Part shown: positions 1 through 12,903 of the stretch, in pieces
Layout: each line of letters opens with the position of its first letter
Position numbering within the stretch: the first letter of the stretch is position 1
Assembly: GCA_022316685.1 (NCBI GenBank)
Contig: JAKJHU010000083.1
Coordinates: 1,674,001-1,738,000, forward strand
Reading direction: 5' to 3'
Origin: Progne subis subis
Lineage: Eukaryota > Chordata > Aves > Passeriformes > Hirundinidae
Length of the DNA stretch: 64,000 nt
The notes under the pieces: generated by a model
What the model was told of the DNA's origin: nothing
The model's database searches: none
What the model saw: the letters and a program-made list of their open reading frames with translations, nothing else
Translations under genes and position numbers: made by a program

Positions 1-345
1 ACATTAAAACTTGGCTTCCAGCTGAAATCTGCCATGCAGCATAACTGTTTTTATGGAATTGGCTAGAGTCCTGGAGAAACCACCTGATATCATAGGAGTG
101 ATAAAAATTAATGACCAATTCTGTAGTTAAAAGCCAGCTTTGATTCCAAGATGAGCCACTTTGTGCCTGAGAGGATAAGGACTGGCTCTCTCTTATCTCT
201 TCAGTGATAATTTTTCCTTAGCAGTGACTTCTCTTGGTTGATTTAAGGTCAAATTAGTTGGAAAGTTAAATCTTGTACATTGTAAATTAACGTTGTCCTT
301 GACCTCATGAAGAGACATCAAAAAAGTCTGCGTTGTTCTGCATGT

Positions 346-399
346 AATAAAAAATTAGCCAAGAGAAAAGTATCTCGCTTAAAAAAAAAAAAAAAAAAA
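346..399 (+). other. AATAAA followed by an A19 tract
   Basis: AATAAA at 346-351 lies 29 bases before an A-run (381-399). The arrangement resembles a retroposed mRNA 3' end or an intronic poly(A) site. The bases before it give no recognisable coding sequence. Confidence 0.35.
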
Positions 400-3300
400 G
401 TTTTAGGATGAATTCCTGTTTTCTTGGTCTCTCAACCTTTAAAAGCCCCACTGTAGGTATTAAATAATGTGCTTCAAATTAGTGATGAGTTATTGCGTTT
501 TGTGGTGTTGAGTCTGGAACACCAAAGCTTTTCCTACACAAGATATTTTCACAAAGCAAAAGCTGCTCGTGAGTTACTGAGTTTGTTGTTATTTTTATTC
601 AGGAAAACTTCTTGTTATCCTGCAGGTGTGGTGATGATTTTTAGTCATTTAATTGTTACACAGCAACCTTAAAATAATGCAATTTTTCTGGATAAATAGG
701 AGTGGTTTAGGGAAATAGAAAATGCTAGACCTGGAAATCCAACAGCAGAATTTTGAAAAGTCAGGCTGAACTGCAGGCCCTGGTAGGAAGGAAATTCATG
801 GCTCAGATGTGATTAGGGTCAGCTCCCCGAGCTGATTTGAAGTCTGTGTGCAGCAGTTCTGCTGCCATCTCTGTGCAGGAAGGTGTATGTGCAGATGTCT
901 GATTACTGAAATGTAAAATATTGCAAAATGGCCATTTAATGGCACAGGACTCTCCAAGGCAAGAGGTGAATTGACTCTGCTCCAGTTAAGACACAAAAGT
1001 AAACAGAATAAAATTGCTCTTGTTGGAATGACCCTAAAGCTGGGAGATGATGGAAATAAATTTGGAGAACAACTCTATGTGTGCAAGTATATCACTGCTT
1101 TGTCATCTGAAAATAAGGGTTCTGTTGAAGAACTATATAAACTCCTGTAATTGTAAAGTTACAATTTCAAGCCCACCAGGCAATGAATTTAATCCCCTGC
1201 AAGTCAAGTGTGAAATCCAGTAGGTTAATCAACAAATACAAAAAATGAAAAAAAATTTAAAAAAAAAAAAATCCAAAAATACAAATACAAAAAAAATTCC
1301 GTGCTTAGAAAAGAGATGCAAAATGTGATTTAGGTGGAGATAACTACTTAGAGGCTTTTTTATTTATTTTTTGGGAACTCAAGAAAGTCAGTCACAGAAA
1401 TGGAGAAGGGAGGCACAAGTAAACCTGTAAAGAATTAAGCAACCACTTTCCAGCCTCTAGGGGCTAAGGGTTAAGAGATACAGTTTTAAAAGTCTTTATG
1501 TTGTTGAAAAGTTTATTTGTCTAGTGTCTACTGAGACAGCGTGCCAACAACAGCAAACCCAATGCAAGTTCGAAAGAGAAAACTCCTACTGGAAGAGAAT
1601 ATGAAGGCATAACAAAGCTGTTCAGAAATATTACAATGCAGCAGCTGGTTTTGCTAATGCTTCTTGGTTATTTTAAAAAAAAAATAATAATCATCTGAGT
1701 CCTAATTCCCTTTGTGTTCTCACTCTGAGTAGCTGCAGTGTGTGAAGTGAAGCTGGCCCGTGACTCATTCTCCCCACTAATGCTATTTCTTTGAATAGCC
1801 CTTGTAAAAACATGCATTTTGTGTTAGTTGTCTTAGCTGGCAATCCAGGAGGTTTTGTTTTTTTCCTCCCTGGGTGAGTGATTTATATGTGCTAATCTCT
1901 GGATCTGCCTTTGCCACACACAGTGCCTATGACAACACTGCTGGTGCTGTACCTGGCATTGCCGTGCTCACCTTTCTGCCAGAGCAACTCAAGCGCTAAA
2001 ACTCATTTAATCTCTTCCTCCACGGGCAAGAGTCTCATATCTAATAAATCCTGATACCTTGGGCTTCTTGTCAGGGACAGGCAGTCATGAAACTGAGGCT
2101 GGATTTTAATTCTCACTAGATCTGAAAAGAGTAACGGGCAAAGAAGACGCAAATGCAAAATAAGATGTTATTTCCAGCCTTTGAAAGAAACTTCTTTGCA
2201 TTTGCTGCTTTCTGGATTTAATCTTTATTTTGGTATTCGGATCGAATTGTTGAATGCATTTAATATGCAATTTAATATTGTTTAATTTGTGGGTTTATGC
2301 CTGCAGATTATGTTTGGCTTGCTCAACAAAGTAAAATCTTTGATTATAGCCAAACATATTGATAAAACTCAAGGAGCCAACTGTGGAAATTAGAGATGGT
2401 TATGGGAGGTTTGGGAAAAGGAAGTAATGCTGTTAAATATCATTTTAGTTAAGTTGAGGCATGAAGGTCACAAAGTTTTCTGCTGAGGAAGGTTGAATTC
2501 AGGCAAGTTTGGTCAGTAGGAGCCTCCCTTTAAGTAATAGCTTCTGGAGGATGCTGTAGGAGTTTTCAGGACAGTACCAGAAAAAAGTCAGGGCATTTGG
2601 AAAATTGCTAGGATTTGAGCTCAGTTATGAAATAGAACAATGTTGCTTTCATTGAGAAATTTCTAAATTGAAGAATAAATGCTTTGGTCTTTGTGTCCTT
2701 TGCATTCGAAGGCCAATGATAGTTCCCAGTTCTAGTATGAGGTCTGCAATCCTTCCTTCTAGTGATGTTTTTATTTTTTTATTCTTCTGTGTAAAAGCAA
2801 AGAAAAAGAACTTGTGGCAGAGAAAACTGCCTATAGAATAGAGTGGCTGTTTCGAATTGTTATTTTAATGTGAAGGGATGAGGTAATGGAGCACAGCAAT
2901 AACCAGCAAGCTGCACTCTTTGATTCCAGCAGCAACAACTCCACGGGCCTGATCTTTTTTGGACTTTTTTTTTTTTTTTTTAATTTGAGAGGAAGGGGGG
3001 GCTCTGGTTAGCATATCTGCTTCAGGAAGAGTATCAAGAGTTCTCTAATTTCATATTTAAATCTGGGATCTGATTAATACTTGAGGCATGCAGAGAGCTA
3101 TAAAATGAAGACTGTTGTTACTATAGTGAGATGCTATTACAGACATCACAGGACTTGTTATACAAGGAAACATGATTACCTTGGATTAAAGGAGTTGCCA
3201 AAGGCTTGAAGGATTTATTGGTGCTGCTGCTTTGAGTTATATATAACTTCATTATTTTGTTGAAAACATTGAGATCTAGAATTAATGAAGCACGGTAAAT

Positions 3301-5677
3301 GCTGCTGAAATGAATCAGCAGGTTTGACAGCTTTGAACTGACACTGAGCCACGGATGAATTTTATGGGAGCATTCTTTAGGTCTCCAGATTGCTGGATAA
3401 TGCACAGAAAGGAATAAATCCAGCTTTTGCACGGAGAAATGAGGTTTAATGAGTGCAGTGAGGTGCAGCAGAGTGGATGTGATCAAGATCATATTTCTGA
3501 AATGATTTGTAATGCCTGAGCTCGTGGGGGAGGAAATGGCCTGAGCTGCTGGGGATGGGCTGGAACAGTCTGGGAGCAGTGGGGATCTGCAGAGGTGGGA
3601 GCAGGATGGGTGACAGCAATGGTTGTGGGTGTGAGCATGGCAAGGGGAAGTGGGGAACCGTGGCTTTAGAACGAAGGGCTGAAATTGACTTTTTTTCCCT
3701 ACAAACCTTAGTCACAGGCAGTGTAATTAGAGGCGAAATGCAGATGTGAAACAGCCCTGTGGTGTGCTGGGATGCTGTAAGGTCTCTTTTCTGTGTGAAC
3801 CAGGAGTTCAGGGCATCTCAAATCCACTGGATCATTTCATTCATCTCAGCTGGATAAAACTGGCAGCTTTTGACACTGCTTCTCTATCCCAGCTCAGAGA
3901 GCGCTGTGACATCCAGAAATGCTTTCTAGACAGCTGCATTCCATTCCTTTCTGTGAAAGAGCAGTGCTGCAGAGACGTTTCAGAAGGATTATTGCTCAAA
4001 CAGATGATTAATTGCAAATTATTTATTGCTCTCTTAAACTTTGTTCAGCACTCATCATTTGCTCTCGATACCACCAGGCAGAATTCGTGCTGTGGGAATT
4101 AATGTGAGTCTGAATGAGAAATGAGCCATAATCAATGATGAAAGATTTTTAAGTTTTGAAGTAAGTCTTACAACATCAATTCCTTACAAGCAATGTTATA
4201 AAGAGAAAATATGTAATGGCAGGAATTGTTCTTGAGCTCCCTTTGACTCTCCCCTCTGTAGTGTGACTCAGGAATTTAGTTATGTAAAAATATGACTAAG
4301 TCCCTTTTGCCTTTGAGATACAGCCCTGGGTGAAATCCAGTATGAGATTGGATTTCAGTAAATCGGATAACTTATCTCAGTCTTTTAAACTTTGAATTTG
4401 GGACAAAACTACATCAAAAGCTGGAATAGCTTCCTCATCTAACTATTCCATGGCCGAGTGGGGTTCTTTTTTTTTTTTTCTCTTCAGATAGTGTCTGATT
4501 ACTAAATTAAGCTCTCAGCATTAATAAATAATTTCCCTGCAGAGCAAAACCTATAATTTTTCATAGCTGTTGTCTTTTGTACCTTTTGAAGTCTCCCTCT
4601 TGGGGCTGTGGAGCCCAGGCTGGGTAGAGCAGACAGCACAGAGGAATCCAGGTGTGTGTTCCAGTTTTGGGGGGGGCGGGTGACAATCTGAACACATTCC
4701 AGAGGATTTGTGGGAGCTGGGTGAACTCTGGGAGCACCTTGGGGTTATGGGGTTTACACAGTGAGGAGCCAAGTGAAAAACCCCAGTGTAGGGGTTTTTG
4801 AGGAGCCTCACACACCGCGTGGTGTGATCTGTATGAGGCTCGCCAGGACACTCCTATTCCCACGAAACACATGGGGAAGCACAGAGGTCATCCCTGATCC
4901 TGCAGGAGCACGGCTCAGGGACCAAACCAGCCCATCCTGGTGCTGGAATGTGTTTTTCTCACCATTTGGAGGTAAATCAGAGTCTGCAGAGCCAGCTGTG
5001 TGGAAAGGGTGTCGTGCTCTGAAGTGTTGGCTTGCAGAGCCCTTTGTCCAAGTGGCCCTGGAATATTTTCCTTTAGGTCGTCTCATTCGGTGCTGTGAGG
5101 GGCATCTCAGAATCAAAACCTTCAAATGCAAAGATCTGTTTGTTCTGTATTGCAAAGGGTTGGAGGGCAGAAGGGAAAAATGGAAATAATCTCTTGTCCA
5201 GATTATAAATCAGTGGCAATTAGGAAAAATCTGTTCGCCCAAACAAACCCCAGCAGCTGGGATTTCTCCAGCCCTGCAAGCCCTCAGCTCATTTTTCTCT
5301 CCATATCCCACCCAAAGGTATTTTTAAAACTGAATGGAGACAGCTCTCATTCTTTATTGTGCTTATATTGACATAGTCACAGATGCTATTGCTATGCAAA
5401 CCACGGCTATTATTTTTGCTCTTAAGTACTTTCCTGGTTTCCCTTTTGCTGTGACAATTTTGTCATTGTTGCTAGGAGCTGGAACTATTTCATTCATGGG
5501 CCACAAGTGTTTTCTGTTAAGCATTCAAAACCTCCCATCCTCCTATTGTGCTTTTCCAGTTTACTATAAAGTGCTCCAGCCCTGTCCAATAGGGTTTGGT
5601 TTAAACCTTCCTCCATTCCTGGTATTTTTGACTTTTTCTCAGTTTTGCTTTAGTTCTCTGAGATGTATCATTGCTGA

Positions 5678-5772
5678 GAATTTAGTGATGAAATTTCTCC
5701 TGCCTCACTCACTCACTTCAATCCCATCTCTCGCTTCCTTTGGATTTCCAGGAGAATTTCATCACTAAATTC
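5678..5772. repeat. Near-perfect 24-25 bp inverted repeat
   Basis: The arm 5678-5702 (GAATTTAGTGATGAAATTTC...CTG) is the reverse complement of 5749-5772, with one base of length difference. The spacer is 46 bases. A transcript of either strand could form a stable hairpin. No transposase signature is seen. Confidence 0.9.
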
Positions 5773-8021
5773 CAGATTTCCCTGCATCCCAACACTCCTG
5801 CTCTCATTTTCCTCTGTGCTCCATCATTTCTCTGTGTGTTTCACACCTCCTTCCATTGGCTCTGAATGTCTCCTTTGCGTGCTCTGGATGTTGGATTTTA
5901 AACAAAAATGTTCCTCTTTTCATCCTCCAGATTTGCAGACTTACTTCAAGTTATTTCATGGTAAACTCTCAGAATCAACACTTGCAGCTTCCTGTTGTTT
6001 TTGTATTCTTTTGTTTAATGGTAGTTGTAAGCTGATAGAGGAATGTTTCTAAACAATTTACATTTCAATAATGGACTTGATTTTTTATCAGAAAGTTATA
6101 AAAAATTCTGTTCATTACTGGCCCTTTCTTGCACTTTTCCTGAGCCTTGACATGTTAAAAAAAAAAAAAAAAATTCTTCAGTTTTTCTGTTCTTTCACAA
6201 TAATCTGGTTGAGTAATGCAGCATTTATTCAATTTATGCTTTGCAAACACTTCCATTTTAAACAGCTGGACAAATGAATTACATCAGTAATACTGTGGTG
6301 CTGTTAACCTATTTATATTTCATTTTTATACTTAATTTTTTTGTTGTTTGCATTTAAATATTTAAATTTGTTCTGTACAAAGAGTGGCCTTAAGGTTAGG
6401 ATCAGGTCCTGTGTTTTAGTCTGTTTTTTCCTTTAGTGAGAGGTGACTGCCTTGCCCAGCATTTACTCTGTTCTCTCTATGAAGTCAATTTAATATTCTG
6501 GTTGATTTTCCATCCTTCTTGTACAAACATGCACCCTCCAATATTTGCATCCCCATTGAGCAAGAAGGAATTGTCAGTACCTGTTTTTCCTGCCTTTCGA
6601 GTATCAGGTGTAATTTACCAGGCATTTTTGGAAAATACTCCTTCAGCCCGTTGTCCCTCAGCCCGGTGTGCCTGGGGAATTATTCTAATCCACAGCTCTT
6701 GCCAAGGCCTGTTACCTCCACGTTTGACAATTAAACATCAAAAGTTACACTTTAAACCTTAACATTTATATTTTGAAAAAAGCTCTTTTTCATCATGTTT
6801 TTCCTCTTATGTTCTTCACGCCTGAAACTAACGTAATTTCTTGGAAATTTAAGGCTGTCCACAGGATACTGATGGCCTCAGATAGCATTTTTTAAAAAAA
6901 ATTTTCCATTGTCAGAATGAGATGTGTGCCCTCATTCAGACCAGAGTGAGTCCAGCTGTTTCTGCCCCCAGTTTTTCTGTCAGGATTTTGCACAGACTTT
7001 TCTGGACTTTCCACTTTTGCTGTTATTTCACCCCAGTGCCATGGGAAGAGTGGAGCACAAGGAAGAGCTGGGCTGAATCTCTGGCGCTGCAGCTTTTGGG
7101 GTTTGTGTGTTTTTATTGCGAAGCAGAGCGTGTTGACATCACAGATAATTCCCAGATTTGTGTCACCCCCTCACACAAACAAAAAGGAGGAGGAGTCCCT
7201 TCTAGTCCCATTTTTTGTCCAGCTCAGGTCTCTCCATAACTTTTTATTGAGCAGAAGAGCCAAGAAGGTGAAAATCAGAGAGAAGTTTGTCATCCTTGTT
7301 CTCAAAATCAACTCCAGGACATTTAAAGTCGAATTTTTCTCCCTGGAAATTGAGTATTTCTTCACTGAAAAATACTGGAAGTTCTTGGAATTATAGACAT
7401 ACCAGGCCACGAGCCAAGCTTTCCCTGGCTAGGCAGTGACAGAACCTGCCAGTGTATCTGAGTTTTGTGGGGTGTTTTTTTCTACTGTTCTCTCTGAGAT
7501 CATCAAAACTTACTGCAACAAGGATTCAATATTGGATTTTAATCGGTGCTCCGGAGTTAAAGTGGGAATTCTCCCTTAGGGAACAGCCATCAGATCGTAG
7601 CTGAAGTTGCTCATCTGCAAATTTTAAATTCAGTTTTAGCCCAGGATATTAGTAATTTTAGCAGAATGTTCTAAGCCAAAATGAAGATCAGATGTTCTTC
7701 GTGGAAATAGGGAAGTCCAGACAATGGGTATTGTGTTTAGGTTACAAGGCTTGTGGTCTTCCTTATTTTGTTTTGATCGTTTACATTGCAGGCAAGTCTT
7801 TGTTCATTTTAAGGAATAAAGCTATTAGTTTAAAAGCACTATTTTTTTTTTTTTTTTTTAAGTTTGTATCCAAAAATATTTCTCTTGAGTTGTATAAAAA
7901 ATTGGATTTTCTGGAAATTCATTGCCCTCATGAATGGACTCCTGGTGAGCAAGGAATTTTTATGATTCCCTTAAAACAACAGTTGCAGGCATTCCACAAA
8001 TAAACAATACATTGATATGGA

Positions 8022-8048
8022 GGGGGGGGGGGGGGTGGTGGTGGTGGC
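8022..8048 (+). repeat. G14 run followed by (TGG)n
   Basis: Fourteen G in a row then TGG units: a low-complexity tract with G-quadruplex potential on the sense strand of the ATG7 intron. Confidence 0.9.
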
Positions 8049-9854
8049 ATTTTAATGGCTATTTTATAATTATTTGTTCTCCAGTGTTTATTTCATATGG
8101 TATGTTGTAATTTTAAACTTAGTTATCCCAAGAATTCCCTTGTACAGCAGAGAGCAGAGCTTTGGAGCAGGAGCCAATTCCCAAGTGCAGACACAGGCCT
8201 GACTGATATTTTTCCCTGACTGCCATAAGTCCTGGAAGAAGAGCTGGAATAGTTCAGGCCAGCTGCTTTCAACTTCTTTTTGCATCTTGTTTTGGCAGTT
8301 TTGATCTCTTTTCCTCAATTAGATTTTCCTCCCGTGTCGCTCATTAATAAATTTCACGTGTGATTTTCCTTTTGTTGGATTTTTTTCTGGTTTTGCTGAA
8401 CAGTTGACCGTAGTCCCAGCTCCACTGGATTTGGTTTTTCCTTTGTGTGAACTCTTGTGAGTGACAGTTCTGATTTTCCTGGCACAAGGATGCAGTGCCC
8501 TGTCGGTGTCCGCAGCAGCACAAACCCTGACATTGCACAAGAGGCTTGTTTGAAAAATTGGGGTAAGGGGAACTGAGCAATCCTGGATTGCTCCTTGTCC
8601 CAGAAGGAGCAGCAGTTCCATCCTTGTTGCTTTTGGACAGGATTTACTTTTTACTGCTCAGTTTGTAAATAATCCAGGAGATGCTGTTGCCACCAGCAGC
8701 ACAGTTTGGGATTCGGCTCACGCTCAGTTGCTACGGGATTTTTTCTGATTTTCAGTCATGTCAATAATATTTTGTTCACCCTGAGAGAGCTCAGAGGGAA
8801 AATGATAACATTTAGGAAATGAAACATGTGTAGCCAGGATGAACCTGAAATTTCAGATATTTGGGTCTTCATTTCCTTTTTGTCAAACCTCTGTGTGTGT
8901 CACTTACGTTCTCAGCAAGTTTTCCCTCAACTCCTTTAATCCGTGTGGTAGAAATGTTGCTGTTTTTTACAGAAAAAAAACCCAGATTAACTGGCAGCTT
9001 TTTGGTGTGTATTTGGGAGCAGGGAGACCTGAAGTTCCTTGTGTGTGTGCACATAAATAACACAGAATATAAAAATGGACAGCAGTGCCATCAGTGATCA
9101 GATTTTGTCAGTCCCTCCTCACTCGAGGGAGCCTGGCAGTCCTTCAAAGGTGGCTGCTGTCAGAAAATCACGAAACAGAAAAAAATACAAATCAAAGACA
9201 CCGTCATCTCCTTCCAGCTCTGCAAGAGCACAAAGTCACTGTGGCAGGCACCAGATCACTTCTCAGTTTTGCAGAGCATCAGAAAGCAGAGCTGTTGGGG
9301 CTGCTCTGACCTTCGGGGGGCTCAGGGAGGGAGCAGGATGCTGTGGAGCAACATCATTCCCTGGGATTTGCCCACCCTCAACAGAGCTCCTTCTTTTTCT
9401 GTCTGAATCAGTATTTCTGACTGTGACAAAGTGATTTATATGTCACAGTTCAGCACCAGCTTGGCCTCAGCAAACGGATCAAAGAAATGGATGGAAACGG
9501 GGCAAGAGGAAGCAGGAGTCCAAAATGGGTCCTGTTGGGTGTTTTTAGAAGGTGAAATGAAGCTGGGTTTGTGCAAGTTCAAGCTTGGCAGGACTCTACA
9601 ATTTCTAATTAATTGATGAATTCTACAGAGGTTTTATTTCATCATCATAAAACCTCTTTGCAAAAGGCAAATGTTTTCATTGTAGAGGAGCTGAGCAATC
9701 AACTTCTTTGTGTACCTCCCCACACTGGGGTTTCTACAAAACCCCCAGCAGCAGAAAGAGAACCATTGAAAAGCAGAGCCTCTTGCTGCTTTACTGCTCT
9801 ACTAAAAATTGGTTATTAGTAGTTCTCGAGAACAATTAGAGGGATTCAGTTTGC

Positions 9855-10348
9855 CAGCTGTATCTTAAAGCTGCGAATCTGAAATAGTTTGTCAGTTATT
9901 TTCCAGATTCCTTGAAAATGTTATTAACTGTCCAAGCAGCTCCCCCAAACAAATGCTTGCAAAGAGATTTCTTGCTGCTTTCTTTTATGATAAGAAAGTT
10001 AATGGGTGAGTGAATTATCGCAGAGGAAGCAACATCTTCTGAGCAGTGCCGAGGAGTGCCAGCACTTCCAAGGGAATTAAAGCAGAGAGGAGCAAACTTG
10101 GGTGTCATTTATTAATTAACAACACAATACTAAGACTAAGCACCTTTTCAAATGTCAGTTGCAGCAGCTTTGGTTTTACTCAGCTGTATCTTAAAGCTGA
10201 AAATCTGAAACAATTTGTCATTTCTTCTGCAAACTTCTTGAAAATTTTATTATTTGACTGTCCAAGCAGTTCTGCCTGCAGAGATTTCTTGCTGCTTTAT
10301 GATAGAAAAGCTAATGGGTGAGTCAATTATCACAGAGACAGCAACATA
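9855..10348. repeat. Local direct duplication (9855-10036 and 10181-10348)
   Basis: Both copies share CAGCTGTATCTTAAAGCTG, CTGTCCAAGCAG, AGAGATTTCTTGCTGCTTT and GCTAATGGGTGAGT-like text in the same order, with small indels. The 145-base spacer is unrelated. It resembles an old tandem duplication. Confidence 0.88.
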
Positions 10349-10744
10349 TTCACATTCTATTTCCCTCTGAGTTCTTCCCAGTACAAAAGGAACGTGCAGC
10401 CTCTGTTTGAAATAATTAGCCGTGGTTTACTGGGGGAATTTGGGGACTTTCATGTTGCACTAGCTTTTGATCAAAATTTCCCTGCACTGCCTCGTTTAAT
10501 TCTGGCCATCTGGATTAAAAGGCTCTCTTAATCTTAAATACAGATTGTAACTCTTTTCTTTTGGAGTGTGCTGCCATAAAATTTGGGCAGCTTTCCAGCT
10601 TTCTTCATTAAAGCTCGCTTTATTATGGTTTGTCGGCCATTAAGTGATTGTTATGCACAATGGGCACTTGATTATAATTCGCTGGAGCTGGGAATCAGTT
10701 ACAGCAGTAATCCAGTTCTGTAATTAAAAGAAAGCATGTTTATA

Positions 10745-10821
10745 CCTGCTAGCATCTCCTGAGAGCTGCTGAGGGTGAGGAGAAAACAGACTTGAAAGGC
10801 AACAATTTCTGCTCATAAGAC
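10745..10821. repeat. 77-bp repeat, copy 1 (75/77 identical to 12827-12903)
   Basis: The block CCTGCTAGCATCTCCTGAGA through CTGCTCATAAGAC recurs 2.08 kb downstream with two substitutions. The flanks differ. Confidence 0.95.
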
Positions 10822-12826
10822 CTTGAAGGGCTCTAATCTGCCAGTGGTTTGTGCTGTGCTGTGGAAGTGGGATTTTTTTTCCCGTAATAACTGGGTTTGA
10901 ACCAAAATCTGTGCTTTGTGACAGGGATAAAAGGGCACTTTGATTTGTCATAAATCTCAGATCTTTGGTTTTTGTTTCAGGTTAGAAAGAACTGGGAATT
11001 TCTTGCAGAAAAGGAGCAGTCAGGGATCCTCAAATCCTTTCCGAGTTTTGTTTCTGCTCTTGTGGGTTTTTTATCAAGGACTTCAATCTCATTCTTTTTT
11101 TTTGTTTTTTTTTTTTTGTTTTTTTTTTTACCTGTAAGGTTTTGAAAAATTGTGAGAAAATTGCTAGCTTTAAAATTACTTTAAAAGGGAGTTCTTCATG
11201 GGTGCTTGTGCCAATTACTTTCATATTTTGGCCGTTAGGAAGTTGAAAGAAATAAATGCAAGTTTGTCCAAGCTGCACAGTTGAACTCTTATGGACAAGT
11301 GTGGCAGAGCTGAGGGTGTAATTTAATCTGATTTTAGCAGTATTTTATGGATAACCTAAAGCAGATACACGATAATTTAATAAATATTAGGAAATATTTC
11401 TTTATAACGTTGAAGTTGCATAACAGCTCTATAACACTTGTGAACTTGTGTCTCCTAAAATTCCATCTTTGAGATACCTTCTAGTAAATCTGCACCTGGA
11501 AAACTTTCCTGGCAGCTGAATTTGTGCACGTTTGGTGAGGTGAAACTGCTGAATGAAATAATTTCATTTTCAATTTTACAAAGCATCTGTTTGGCTGAAA
11601 ACAATTCTCTGCCTCAGCTGAGAACTTGGGAGTTGCAAACTCTGGGCATGCAACTAATTCCTGTCTTGCAGTTCAGGACTGGTCTGCAGGAATTGTACAT
11701 CCAGGAGGTCAGAAATTTGCTTTTTAACATCTCCCAAATTGGAGCTCTCAAATTAGTAATTCAGACATTTCTAATGGACTAAAATCGGTGATAATTGTGG
11801 GTTGTGGACAAAGCAAGATGGTGCAAAAATCAAGGAAAGCTGCAGAATTTTATTCCCCCTCTCCCACAGTTCTAATCAGAATTCTAACAACAACAATTCT
11901 AATCAATAAACAAATTCTAAGCAGAGTTGCTGATATTTAATCAGGAGTTTTCAGTGTTGTTAAACAAGTGGGGGACACAGACTGGAATAAAAGCAGGACT
12001 TTATAATTCTACCTCTCCTCACGGGAATCCTGACATTCTTGTGGAGGCACAATGGAGATGTTCAGGTCTTCTGAGGAAATTCAGAGTTACCTGAAAAATC
12101 CTTTCTTTTCCTTTTTATGAAGGGTTTTTTTTTTTTTAAATACCTTTGTTGATTTTGGAAAAAGTAGAAGGCTTTTCTTGTGAATTTAATCTTCTCCATG
12201 GCAAGCCCTTGTGGTGCCTTTGCCAGGAGTTTATTTCACATGTATTCCATCCAGTTTTCTTTTCACGTATGTGAAATAACATCTTGGCAAGTGGTAAACA
12301 GAATACATGCAGCAAAGAGAAAGAGACCTGTACTTTTTATTTAAGTGAAAAGATACGTTTTATGAAATAATCCTTTCATTGAAGCGAGTAATTAAAGCTA
12401 AAATAAATGAGATCTTATAAGAGATTGCACGGTAATTATGTAACTTTTAAGAAAAAAGAGTTGATGGTAATGAAGTCTTTTCACTTGACGGGGTTTTTCT
12501 TGGACAAGTGCAGGATCATGTGATGATGTACCACAGTGTGTGAGAGCAGCTACAGACTCCAAACATCCCAAAGTGATTTCCAGAGCCCAGATGTTTATCA
12601 GTGCTCTCTTCTGCAAGGGTTTTGCTCCAGCTTTCTGAGTGGTGTAACTCCACATTTGTCCAGGGGGACTGGGTGCTTGGGCATAGCCAACAGAGAATTT
12701 ATGGTTTAGGTAAGAAAATTGCTCCTGTGGCTCCCTGGGAATTGTGAGAAAAATGATCCCGAGCTCTTCCTGGTTCAGGGGGAAAAAAAATAATATATCT
12801 ATATATAAAAAATATAGCATATTATT

Positions 12827-12903
12827 CCTGCTAACATCTCCTGAGGGCTGCTGAGGGTGAGGAGAAAACAGACTTGAAAGGCAACAATTTCTGCTCATAA
12901 GAC
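12827..12903. repeat. 77-bp repeat, copy 2
   Basis: This block is nearly identical to 10745-10821 in the same orientation. It lies within an unrecognised 176-codon minus-strand open frame (12398-12928). Confidence 0.95.

Larger units (their letters stand above)
400..9850. other. ATG7 intron stretch without recognised genes
   Basis: AT-rich intron with A/T runs (for example 1251-1270, 2967-2982, 6153-6172, 7842-7859), the inverted repeat at 5678-5772 and the G tract at 8022. Open frames up to 144 codons show no family I know. A frame at 5334-5768 is hydrophobic because the strand is T-rich. Confidence 0.7.

Noticed and set aside
5334..5768. Frame with text (DSSHSLL) resembling the ATG7 penultimate-exon segment NSSHSFL
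   Set aside because: Only a few residues match, the following EDLTGLTLLHQ text is absent, and no flanking splice sites fit. It is a coincidence.
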